A DNA stretch of 64,000 nt, taken from the NCBI RefSeq assembly GCF_003634045.1, contig NZ_RBIM01000001.1:248001-312000 (forward strand), written 5' to 3'. Each line of letters opens with the position of its first letter. Positions within the stretch are counted from its first letter, which is position 1. The position numbers and the translations under genes are program-made. Under the pieces are notes generated by a model, which ran no database searches, had not been told where the DNA came from, and worked only from the letters and a program-made list of their open reading frames with translations. Source of the DNA: Maricaulis maris (GTDB lineage Bacteria > Pseudomonadota > Alphaproteobacteria > Caulobacterales > Maricaulaceae). Below, in pieces: positions 56,623-64,000 of this stretch.

Positions 56623-57306
56623 ATGGCGCTTTCAAGAACTGCGCATATCGTCACCGCCTATGGCGAGGAGCTGGATCAGCTCGCCGACGATCTTGCCCGC
56701 ATGGGCGGGTTGGTCGAGACCCAGCTTGAAAAGGCCATCGCTGCGGTTGTCCGCCGTGATGCCAGCGTCAAGCCGGACATCAAGGCCCGCGAAGCCCAGG
56801 TCAATGCCTTGCAGGTTGACGTGGAAAAACGCGTCCTGCGCCTGTTTGCCCTGCGCCAGCCGCTGGCGACGGATCTGCGCATGACGATTTCGGCACTCAA
56901 GATCGCCACCGACCTCGAACGTGTCGGCGACCTGGCCAAGAATATCGCCTATCGCGCCGGCGATCTGGCCGGCTATGCCCCGGTCTCGCTGACCCAGCAG
57001 GTCGAGCGGCTTGGCGCTATCGTCATCAAGCAATTGCGCGAAGTGCTGGACGCCCTGTCCTCGGCCGATGTCGAACCGGCCGTGCGGGTCTGGCATTCCG
57101 ATGATGAGGTGGACGAGCGCTACAACACGCTGGTTCGCGAGATGCTGCTGTCGATGACCGAGGATTCCGGCCTGGTTGGCCCGGGTGTCCACATCCTGTT
57201 TGTCGCCAAGAACCTCGAACGTATCGGCGATCATGCCACCAATATTGCCGAAGCCGTCCACTTCATGGTGACCGCGTCGCCACTGGTCGAAGACGGCAAG
57301 TCCTGA
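56623..57306 (+). CDS. phoU: Phosphate transport system regulator PhoU
   Basis: 227 aa from the ATG at 56623. Two PhoU repeats of three helices each are seen, with the metal-binding E/DXXXD motifs DLERVGDLAKNIA and NLERIGDHATNIAE. The protein links PstB to PhoR and represses phosphate import when phosphate is plentiful. It lies 31 bp after pstB and 32 bp before phoB. Confidence 0.97.
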   Translation: MALSRTAHIVTAYGEELDQLADDLARMGGLVETQLEKAIAAVVRRDASVKPDIKAREAQVNALQVDVEKRVLRLFALRQPLATDLRMTISALKIATDLERVGDLAKNIAYRAGDLAGYAPVSLTQQVERLGAIVIKQLREVLDALSSADVEPAVRVWHSDDEVDERYNTLVREMLLSMTEDSGLVGPGVHILFVAKNLERIGDHATNIAEAVHFMVTASPLVEDGKS

Positions 57307-57338
57307 GCCATAGCTGATCGATAGCCCGGAGCCGGTCG

Positions 57339-58028
57339 ATGAAACCCCAAGTCCTAGTCGTTGAAGACGAAGATGCCCTCGCCACCCTGCTTCAGTACAA
57401 TCTGGAGAAGGAGGGCTACACCGTTGCGGTTGCCGCTGATGGCGAAGACGCGCTGATGCAGGCCGAGGAGACCACGCCCGACCTGGTGCTGGTCGACTGG
57501 ATGTTGCCGAAAGTGTCCGGCATCGAGGTCTGCCGCCGCCTGCGCGGTCGCCAGGAAACGGCCAATGTGCCGATCATCATGCTCACCGCCCGCGGCGAGG
57601 AGACGGATCGTGTGCGCGGTCTCGATACCGGCGCCGACGACTATGTCGTCAAACCCTTTTCGATGACCGAGCTGTTTGCCCGCATCCGTGCCGTGCTGCG
57701 CCGCATCCGTCCGGGCCTGGCCGAGGACGTGATCGAGGCCGGCGATATCACCATGGACCGGGTCGCCCACCGGGTGCGCCGTGCCGATCGCGAAATCCAT
57801 CTCGGGCCGACCGAGTTCCGCTTGCTGGACTATCTCATGCAGCACCCGGGCCGGGTCTTCTCGCGCGAACAATTGCTGGACGCGGTCTGGGGGTCGGACG
57901 TCTATGTCGAGGCCCGTACCGTCGACGTCCATGTTGGCCGCCTTCGCAAGGCGCTCAACAACAAGGACGAGCGTGACCCGATCCGCACCGTGCGTTCGGC
58001 CGGCTATGCGTTTGATGTGAATGCGTGA
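57339..58028 (+). CDS. phoB: Phosphate-regulon response regulator PhoB
   Basis: 229 aa. The receiver domain has the acidic pair Glu9/Asp10/Glu11, phosphoacceptor Asp53 in LVDWMLP, switch Thr in MLTARGEE and Lys in VKPFS. The C-terminal OmpR-type winged helix has EIHLGPTEFRLLDYLMQHPGRVFSREQLLDAVWG and TVDVHVGRLRKAL. The length is exact for PhoB. It should bind the CTGTCA-type boxes upstream of pstC. Confidence 0.97.
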   Translation: MKPQVLVVEDEDALATLLQYNLEKEGYTVAVAADGEDALMQAEETTPDLVLVDWMLPKVSGIEVCRRLRGRQETANVPIIMLTARGEETDRVRGLDTGADDYVVKPFSMTELFARIRAVLRRIRPGLAEDVIEAGDITMDRVAHRVRRADREIHLGPTEFRLLDYLMQHPGRVFSREQLLDAVWGSDVYVEARTVDVHVGRLRKALNNKDERDPIRTVRSAGYAFDVNA

Positions 58029-58064
58029 TCGCGTCGAGCTTCACTCGCTAGGCGTCATTGGGCG

Positions 58065-58688
58065 CTAAACCGCTTCCAGTACCACAAGCCGGCATTTGTG
58101 CAGGTGATAAGGGGCGACATCGTACTCCTTGAGGCGGGCAGCGCCGGAGGCGTCCAGGCTTTTGAGATGGGCCAGATAGTCGTCGGCGTCCCAGACGTCC
58201 TCATGCACGGTGGCGACGATCAGACCGCCCGGGCGGGTGATGCGGACCAACTCGTCGAAACCCTTCGGGCCGACATGGGCGTGGGTGAAGGTGCCGACGC
58301 ACATGACCGCGTCATACTGGTTGGTCTTGTAGTCGAGCGGGCCGGTCATGTCGGCGGTTCGCAAATCCTCATACGCCCCCTTCTTGCGGGCGAGGTCGAG
58401 CATGTCCGGCGAAATATCCATGCCGTCGATCAGCGCGCTGGCGCGTTCCGCCAGTTCGACACCGGCGAGGCCGGTGCCGCAGCCGGCATCAAGAACCGAT
58501 TTGCCGTCCAGCTTGGCGAGGCTTGCCAGCTTCTCGGCGACCACGGTCGGCGCGACATAGCCCATACCGTCTACGGTGTCCTCTTCGTAATGATCAGCCC
58601 ACTCCTTGTAAGCTTCCACGCACTCATCGGGATTTCCCGTTAAGTTGTAAATCCTATTCAGAGTGCGATTTTTTGATTTGGCTTCCAT
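58065..58688 (-). CDS. Class I SAM-dependent methyltransferase
   Basis: 207 aa; the ATG at 58688 has GGAGG 5 nt upstream. Motif I VLDAGCGTGLAGVELAER and motif II DGMDISPDMLDLARKKGAY, then YDAVMCVGTFTHAHVG and RPGGLIVATVHEDVW follow the methyltransferase-11 pattern. The N-terminus KNRTLNRIYNLTGNPDECVEAYKEWADHYEED resembles a group of bacterial and Williams-syndrome-type WBSCR27 methyltransferases. Substrate unknown. The coding sequence is slightly richer in AAG/AAA than its neighbours at the N-terminus. It is convergent with phoB. A hairpin lies upstream at 58724. Confidence 0.82.
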   Translation of the reverse strand: MEAKSKNRTLNRIYNLTGNPDECVEAYKEWADHYEEDTVDGMGYVAPTVVAEKLASLAKLDGKSVLDAGCGTGLAGVELAERASALIDGMDISPDMLDLARKKGAYEDLRTADMTGPLDYKTNQYDAVMCVGTFTHAHVGPKGFDELVRITRPGGLIVATVHEDVWDADDYLAHLKSLDASGAARLKEYDVAPYHLHKCRLVVLEAV

Positions 58689-58871
58689 CGTGACCTCCTG
58701 AACAGATGAGCGCTATTATGCGCAAACTTGGCCTTATTCCAAGTTTTGTGGAGATCGCAAATTTAATGTTTGTATAAGTCTATACGTTGCCGAGCAAAAT
58801 GTGTGGTCACTTGGCGCAGAGGCGAGGCTGGTGCTTGCGGGATATGGTCGGAACCGGGATTTCGGCAAAAA

Positions 58872-58902
58872 AACGGCCGCCTCGAAAACGAGGCGGCCAT
58901 TG
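58872..58902 (-). terminator. Terminator after gcrA
   Basis: A perfect 10-bp stem (GGCCGCCTCG / CGAGGCGGCC) with a 4-nt loop of A on the plus strand is followed on the minus strand by seven T. It is 30 bp after the gcrA stop. Confidence 0.9.
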
Positions 58903-58932
58903 TCTGTCCCGGTACCTGGGTGAGGGGTCGGG

Positions 58933-59463
58933 TCAGAAATTATAGCGGCGCGTGGCAGCAATTGCGTCGAGTGCAGCCGAAGCGTCGGAATTGCGGCGAC
59001 GGCGTTTCTGGCTCGGCTGGTAGGCCATGTCGGAATGCGCGTTGCAATAGGCCTGACCGGTGTCGGTCTTGCGGCCGCAGAAACGGAATTCCGACTGGGA
59101 CGGATCGCCGATCGGCCATTTGCACATGCTTTCGCGGAGCGTCAGCACGGTGGCGAATTCGCCGGACGGAAGGACGGCTGGCTCCACCGGCGCCGGCGTT
59201 GCAGCCGGGGGCGCTGAGGGGGAGGGGCGCGCAACGGTGCGAGCCGGCGCGGTGGAAGCCGTGGTTGCGCGCGGGCGGGAGGGTTTGGCGGTGCGGCGGG
59301 CCGGTCGCGACGGGGTCGCCCGACCTGACAAACCAAGACGGTGCACCTTGCCAATGACGGCATTGCGGGTCACACCACCGAGCTGTTTCGCAATCTGACT
59401 CGCGCTCAGGCCTTCCGACCAGAGTTTCTTGAGTTCTTCTACGCGTTCGTCAGTCCAAGCCAT
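58933..59463 (-). CDS. gcrA: Cell-cycle regulator GcrA
   Basis: 176 aa. The N-terminal helix-turn-helix WTDERVEELKKLWSEGLSASQIAKQLGG-VTRNAVIGKVHRLGLS is the GcrA signature. A Pro/Ala/Arg linker follows (about 50-105), then the C-terminal CKWPIGDPSQSEFRFCGRKTD and YCNAHSDMAYQP block that binds sigma-70 in Caulobacter. GcrA activates genes with methylated GANTC sites, coupling transcription to CcrM methylation. It marks the window as alphaproteobacterial. Confidence 0.97.
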   Translation of the reverse strand: MAWTDERVEELKKLWSEGLSASQIAKQLGGVTRNAVIGKVHRLGLSGRATPSRPARRTAKPSRPRATTASTAPARTVARPSPSAPPAATPAPVEPAVLPSGEFATVLTLRESMCKWPIGDPSQSEFRFCGRKTDTGQAYCNAHSDMAYQPSQKRRRRNSDASAALDAIAATRRYNF

Positions 59464-59667
59464 CGCCCTAGTCTCCCGTTTGGGATGCGCTTGCCTACCT
59501 AGATGATGGTAAACCGCGCATTGCTCAATGCATGTTTAATTACACTAGATATTGTACCCACGCGGAGCGGTGCCACAAGATGGGGTTATGGTCATACCTG
59601 TGGAAAGCTCCCTTGCAACACCAATCGTTAACGAAGATGGTTACCGGGAAATTAAGGGTAATTCGAT

Positions 59668-60480
59668 ATGAGTAACGCTGCCTTAACCGATTTTCCACAG
59701 CCCAAGAAATTCGGCCTTTTCAACGGGTTGGGTCTTTGGACTTTGTACAAGAAGGAAGTTCGGCGATTCCTCAAGGTCGGCATGCAGACCGTGCTCGCAC
59801 CGGTCGCAACCACGCTGCTTTACATGACTGTCTTTGCTGTCGCCATCGGAGCGCGGCGCGGTGATGTCGGCGGCATTCCGTTCGCGGAATTCCTGGCGCC
59901 GGGCCTGATCCTGATGGGGCTGTTGAACAATGCCTTCGCGAATTCCGGCTCTTCGATCCTGGTCTCGAAGGTCCAGGGCAATACCGTCGACTTCCTGATG
60001 CCGCCGCTTTCGGCGCTGGAGCTCTTTATCGCCTTCACGGCCGGTGCGATGACGCGCGGCGTGTTGGTTGCGGCCGTCACGGCCATCACTTTGGTACCCT
60101 TCATTGATGTCATGCCGACACACTGGTGGGCGGTGGTCTATTTCGGTTTCAGCGCGGCGGCCATGCTGTCGATGATCGGTATTGTCGGCGGTCTCTGGGC
60201 CGAGAAATTTGACCACATGGCGGCGGTCACGACTTTCGTGATCACGCCGCTGACCTTCCTGTCGGGCACTTTCTATTCCATCACCAATCTGCCCGGACCG
60301 TTGGCAACGATCAGTCATTTCAATCCCTTCTTCTACATGATCGACGGCTTTCGCTATGGTTTCACCGGCCATGCCGATGGCAACCTGCTGATTGGTGTTG
60401 TCCTGCTCGCCGTGATCAACCTTGCACTGGGCGCGGTGAGCTATGCGCTCCTGCATGCAGGCTGGCGCTTGAAGAGCTGA
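59668..60480 (+). CDS. ABC-2 type transporter permease
   Basis: 270 aa with six membrane segments. N-terminal LWTLYKKEVRRFLKVGMQTVLAPVATTLLYMTVFAVA, central GLILMGLLNNAFANSGSSILVSKVQGN and C-terminal TPLTFLSGTFYSITNLPGPL are typical of ABC-2 permeases of the YadH type. The partner ATPase is not adjacent. It is divergent from gcrA across 204 bp and lies 80 bp before argD on the same strand. Substrate unknown. Confidence 0.9.
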   Translation: MSNAALTDFPQPKKFGLFNGLGLWTLYKKEVRRFLKVGMQTVLAPVATTLLYMTVFAVAIGARRGDVGGIPFAEFLAPGLILMGLLNNAFANSGSSILVSKVQGNTVDFLMPPLSALELFIAFTAGAMTRGVLVAAVTAITLVPFIDVMPTHWWAVVYFGFSAAAMLSMIGIVGGLWAEKFDHMAAVTTFVITPLTFLSGTFYSITNLPGPLATISHFNPFFYMIDGFRYGFTGHADGNLLIGVVLLAVINLALGAVSYALLHAGWRLKS

Positions 60481-60560
60481 TCGGCGCGGCCTAGAGGAGA
60501 GGAAAGGCCCGCATCAAGACCGGGCCGGATAACCAGCCGGACACTCCAGGAGGACACGAC

Positions 60561-61748
60561 ATGCCCGCACCGATGATGGACACCTATGCCCCGCCGGATC
60601 TGGTCTTCGACCATGGCAAGGGCGCGCGCCTGTATACGGGCGATGGCGCAGGGTATCTCGACTTCATTTCGGGCATTGCGGTGAATTGCCTGGGTCACGC
60701 GCATCCCAAGGCGGTCGCGGCGCTGACCGAGCAGGCCGGCAAGCTCTGGCACCTGTCCAACATGTTCAGGGTTCCGGCTGGTGTCGAACTGGCTGACAAG
60801 CTGACCAAGGCAACATTCGCCGACCGGGTCTTTTTCACCAATTCCGGGGCCGAGGCGATGGAGTGCGCGCTCAAGACGGCGCGCCGTTATCACTATGTGA
60901 ACGGCAATCCGCAGCGCTATCGCATCATCACCTTCACCGGCGCTTTCCACGGCCGCACCTATGGCGCGATCAATGCCGGCGGCAATCCGAAATATCTCGA
61001 GGGCTTCGGTCCGGCGATGGAAGGCTTCGACCAGGTCGAGTTTGGCGACCTTGACGCGGTCAAGAATGCCATCAGCGACGAGACGGCTGCCATCTGTGTC
61101 GAGCCGGTCCAGGGTGAGGGCGGTGTGCGCGCCCCCGAGGACAGCTTCCTGCGCGGTCTGCGCCAGCTCTGTGACGAGCACGGCCTGATGCTGGTCTATG
61201 ATGAAGTCCAGTCGGGAGCCGGCCGGACTGGCAAACTGTTTGCCCACCAATGGGTCGAGGGCGCCGAGCCGGACATCATGGCCGCGGCCAAGGGCATTGG
61301 CGGCGGCTTCCCGATGGGCGCCTGTCTCGCTACGGAAGCGGCGGCTGAAGGCATGGTCGTCGGCACGCACGGGTCGACCTATGGCGGCGGCCCGCTGGCC
61401 ATGGCGGTTGGTAATGTCGTGTTTGACGAGCTCACCTCGGATGGCTTCCTCGACCAGGTGGTCGAGGTCTCCAACTATCTCAGCCAGCAATTGCATGGGC
61501 TGATGGACCGTCATCCCGACAAGATCGAGGAAGTGCGCGGCAAGGGCCTCTTGATCGGCATGAAACTGAAGCCGGGTTTCGACCCCAAAAAGCTGGTGGG
61601 CCTCGCCCGCGACCGTCATCTGTTGATCGGCGCCGCTGGTGACAATGTCTCGCGCATGGCGCCTCCGCTGGTCATCACCAAGGACGATGCCAGCGAGGCT
61701 GTCGCGGTGCTGGACGAGGCATTGGCTGCTCTGGAACCAACCGCCTGA
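60561..61748 (+). CDS. argD: Acetylornithine aminotransferase family protein
   Basis: 395 aa; the start has GGAGGA upstream. Class III aminotransferase with [38 protein letters not shown], the PLP-site Asp214 in [14 protein letters not shown] and the Schiff-base Lys244 in [13 protein letters not shown]. It makes N-acetylornithine in arginine synthesis and can also serve N-succinyl-diaminopimelate transamination (DapC), which would fit a genome with dapD and dapE but no visible dapC here. It lies 37 bp before hslO. Confidence 0.92.
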   Translation: MPAPMMDTYAPPDLVFDHGKGARLYTGDGAGYLDFISGIAVNCLGHAHPKAVAALTEQAGKLWHLSNMFRVPAGVELADKLTKATFADRVFFTNSGAEAMECALKTARRYHYVNGNPQRYRIITFTGAFHGRTYGAINAGGNPKYLEGFGPAMEGFDQVEFGDLDAVKNAISDETAAICVEPVQGEGGVRAPEDSFLRGLRQLCDEHGLMLVYDEVQSGAGRTGKLFAHQWVEGAEPDIMAAAKGIGGGFPMGACLATEAAAEGMVVGTHGSTYGGGPLAMAVGNVVFDELTSDGFLDQVVEVSNYLSQQLHGLMDRHPDKIEEVRGKGLLIGMKLKPGFDPKKLVGLARDRHLLIGAAGDNVSRMAPPLVITKDDASEAVAVLDEALAALEPTA

Positions 61749-61785
61749 TCCTGTCAGGCTTGGATGATCAACAAGGATTTCGACC

Positions 61786-62697
61786 GTGAGTGACCCGCTC
61801 GGTGAACACGACAATATTGTTGCCGGCTTTCAGGTTGAAGGCCGCACCGTTCGCGGGCGGATCACCCGGCAGGGCGCCGTGCTCGACGAGATCCTGTCGG
61901 CGCATGACTATCCCGAACCGGTCGCGCGCCTGCTGGGCGAGGCTGTGCTGGTCACCACGCTGGTCGGTGATGCGCTGAAATTTGACGGTCGCCTGATCGT
62001 GCAGGCCCAGGGTGATGGACCGGTCCGCTTTCTCGTTGCTGAATACGTCACCGGCGAGGGCGTTCGGGGCTTTGCCTCGATGGACCGCGATGCGGTGGAT
62101 GCGGCCTTGGCCGCCGAGATCGCGCCGGAAGCGATGATGTCGACCCTGCTCGGGCGCGGTTCCTTCGCCATGACCATCGATCACGGGCCGGATATGGACC
62201 AGTATCAGGGCGTGGTGGCGCTGGAAGGCGAGAGCCTGAGCCAGGTCGCCGAAACCTATTTCCGTCAGTCCGAGCAAACGCCGACCCGGCTGCGTTGTGC
62301 GATCGGCGAGATATGGACCGGCGATGCGGCGCGGCAATGGCGCGGCGGCGGGGCCCTGCTCCAGTCGGTGGCCGGTGACGAAGCCCGCGGGTCGGCCGAG
62401 GAGGACTGGGATCACGCCCGTGCCCTGTTCGAGACGGTCGAGGATGCCGAGCTTCTCGATCCTGACCTGTCTGCCGGGGCGCTTCTTTATCGCCTGTACA
62501 ATGAGGACGGTGTTCGCCTGCTCGAGCCGGCGGCTGTCACCAAACGCTGCTCCTGCGAGCGTGAACGCCTGCGGCGCATCATCGCCTCTTTCCCGGCCGA
62601 TGACCGGGCCGAGATGGAGGCTGACGGGGCCATCGTGATGACCTGTGAATACTGCAATCGCGACTGGCGTTTCGCGCCGGACGAGGTGGCGGGCTGA
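61786..62697 (+). CDS. hslO: Hsp33 redox-regulated chaperone
   Basis: 303 aa starting at a GTG (61786) with AAGGA upstream. The N-terminal domain has GRGSFAMTIDHGPDMDQYQGVV, and the C-terminal zinc-switch cysteines are CSC (in KRCSCERERLRRI) and CEYC near the end. Oxidation releases zinc and activates the holdase chaperone. Length and motif spacing are normal. Confidence 0.96.
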   Translation: MSDPLGEHDNIVAGFQVEGRTVRGRITRQGAVLDEILSAHDYPEPVARLLGEAVLVTTLVGDALKFDGRLIVQAQGDGPVRFLVAEYVTGEGVRGFASMDRDAVDAALAAEIAPEAMMSTLLGRGSFAMTIDHGPDMDQYQGVVALEGESLSQVAETYFRQSEQTPTRLRCAIGEIWTGDAARQWRGGGALLQSVAGDEARGSAEEDWDHARALFETVEDAELLDPDLSAGALLYRLYNEDGVRLLEPAAVTKRCSCERERLRRIIASFPADDRAEMEADGAIVMTCEYCNRDWRFAPDEVAG

Positions 62698-62707
62698 ACA
62701 GCGCCCC

Positions 62708-64000
62708 CTAGGCGCGCCAGAAGCGCGGGCTGAGCAGGACAAGCACGGCGAGGACTTCCAGCCGCCCGATAAACATGTTGGCGGTCAGCACCCATTTCAC
62801 TGGATCGGACAGTGGCTGGAACGTGCCCGATGGCCCGATAAGGGTGCCGAGTCCCGGGCCGGTATTGGTCAGCGTGGTGCCCGCACCGGACAAGGCCGTG
62901 ATCAGGTCCAGCCCCAAGGCGGACAGCAGGGCCGCCGAGACCGCATAAACCGCGAAGAAGACAAAAAAGAAGCCCAGCACCGAATGCAGGATGCTCTCCG
63001 ATACCGGTCGGCCATTATACCGCATGGGGATGATTGCATTGGGGCGAAGCAGCCGGGCCAGGTATCGGCGGATTGCGGTGCCGGCGATCTGGAAGCGGAA
63101 AATCTTGATCGAACAGGTTGTCGAGCCGGCACAGCCGCCGATGAACATGAAGATGAAGAAACAAGCCTGTGCGAAGGGTCCCCATTGTCCGTAATCCGTG
63201 GTGGCAAAGCCGGTTCCGGTGATAATGGAGATCGCGTTGAAGCTGGCATGGCGCCATGCCGCTACATCGTCGGTCGGGATGTCCTGCAGCATCAGCAAGG
63301 CTGTGAGTCCGACCGAGGCCACCAGGATGACAAGCAGGAAACCACGCACCTGTGCATCGCGAAACAGACCGCTGAACCGCCCCCTTGCCGCAAGCAGGAA
63401 CAGGGCGAAGGGCAAGGAAGCCAACACGATGAAAACCGTCGTGATCATGTCGGCGCCCAGATGGACATATTGGCCCATGGAATTGTCCGACGTGGAAAAA
63501 CCGCCGGTCGAGACCGTCGACATGGCGTGGCAAATTGCCGGCAGCCAGTCCATCCCCACCGCGATGTAGGCAAGGAAGCAGATCACGGTCAAAAGCAGGT
63601 AGATGATGGCGATTCCGGCAGCGATCTGGGTTGCGCGCGGCAAGACCTTGTCTGATTTGTCGCCGCTCTCCAGCTGGAAGAGCTGCATGCCGCCAATGCC
63701 GAGCATCGGCCAGAAGGCCATGGCGGTGACAATGATTCCGATGCCGCCAATCCATTGCAGGATGGCCCGCCACAGCAGCAGGCCCGGCGGTCGGTAATCG
63801 AGGCCGGTGATCACCGTGGCCCCGGTCGTGGTCAGGCCCGAGATCGACTCAAAAACGGCATCGGTCCAGCTCAACCCCTCGCCGGACAGCCGTAACGGCA
63901 GCGCCGCACACAGTGCCAGTGCTAACCATGCGCCGACGATCAGGACAAAGGCGCCGCGCGGCGGCATGTCGCCGACCGGGCCGCGCGTACCGAGGGTTAC
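62708..64000 (-). CDS. trkH: TrkH-type potassium uptake protein (N-terminus beyond the window)
   Basis: At least 430 aa, with the frame open to the right edge, so the start lies outside the window. The four potassium-filter loops are visible: SISGLTTTGATV, AMSTVSTGGFST, SIITGTGFATTDYG and SGAGTTLTNTGPGLG. Membrane segments and WRAILQWIGGIGIIVTAM match TrkH/KtrB. It works with a TrkA-type regulatory partner not seen here. The ATG at 63967 is internal. Confidence 0.93.
   Translation of the reverse strand, partial: VTLGTRGPVGDMPPRGAFVLIVGAWLALALCAALPLRLSGEGLSWTDAVFESISGLTTTGATVITGLDYRPPGLLLWRAILQWIGGIGIIVTAMAFWPMLGIGGMQLFQLESGDKSDKVLPRATQIAAGIAIIYLLLTVICFLAYIAVGMDWLPAICHAMSTVSTGGFSTSDNSMGQYVHLGADMITTVFIVLASLPFALFLLAARGRFSGLFRDAQVRGFLLVILVASVGLTALLMLQDIPTDDVAAWRHASFNAISIITGTGFATTDYGQWGPFAQACFFIFMFIGGCAGSTTCSIKIFRFQIAGTAIRRYLARLLRPNAIIPMRYNGRPVSESILHSVLGFFFVFFAVYAVSAALLSALGLDLITALSGAGTTLTNTGPGLGTLIGPSGTFQPLSDPVKWVLTANMFIGRLEVLAVLVLLSPRFWRA

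Noticed and set aside
59518-59640. CtrA site upstream of gcrA
   Set aside because: The TTAA half-sites there have a 9-nt gap, not the 7 nt of the CtrA consensus.
60441-61814. 457-codon minus-strand frame opposite argD
   Set aside because: Shadow of argD; no start signal or conserved motif.

Overview
The window is high-GC, gene-dense bacterial chromosome from an alphaproteobacterium. The clues are a gcrA cell-cycle regulator, a phoR-pstCAB-phoU-phoB cluster with no pstS beside it (the Caulobacter-type arrangement), the dapD/dapE/truA/fmt/def neighbourhood, a TonB-dependent receptor and several M13 peptidases. A marine Caulobacter relative such as Maricaulis or Hyphomonas fits best; that is inference from gene content, not a database result. 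No prophage, transposon or CRISPR array was seen.

Layout. 1-8 kb: the 3' end of rmuC, then def, pirin, two small lipoprotein genes (one with a Kazal domain), fmt-truA, and on the minus strand a SeqA/ribbon-helix-helix-like gene, dapE and a small membrane protein. 7.4-7.9 kb is a gene-free gap with an 8-bp and a 6-bp tandem repeat. 7.9-12.3 kb: a cupin, then a MarR-like regulator, a TonB-dependent receptor and an esterase that look like one uptake-and-hydrolysis locus. 12.3-15.8 kb: GNAT, an unknown small protein, a secreted PHP-domain protein and an HI0933-type flavoprotein. 15.8-22.1 kb: a minus-strand run rpmH-rnpA-yidC-engB-DUF1036-HAD nucleotidase-UbiE-like-dapD, tightly overlapping, with a clear promoter before rpmH. 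22.4-26.9 kb: an atypical histidine kinase, gamma-glutamyltransferase, a P1/DmpA-type peptidase and tRNA-Arg(ACG).

26.9-38 kb: chemoreceptor plus outer-membrane protein, a degenerate DJ-1-like protein, MFS transporter, an Lrp/AsnC regulator divergent from a class V aminotransferase, a GGCT-like protein, an exported repeat protein and a DUF819 membrane protein. 38-44.5 kb: three tandem M13 zinc metallopeptidases, each followed by a similar terminator. 44.6-50.5 kb: a tripartite RND efflux system (TolC-like, adaptor, pump). 50.8-58 kb: the phosphate regulon phoR-pstC-pstA-pstB-phoU-phoB with a three-unit Pho box before pstC. 58-64 kb: a methyltransferase, gcrA, an ABC-2 permease, argD, hslO (Hsp33) and a truncated trkH.

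The signals most worth a second look are the SeqA-like protein with twin palindromes at its own promoter, the paired Lrp-type operators 42 bp apart, the probable CTG start of engB, the duplicated tRNA 3' end after tRNA-Arg, the Pho box, and the M13 array with mixed relationships among its copies.
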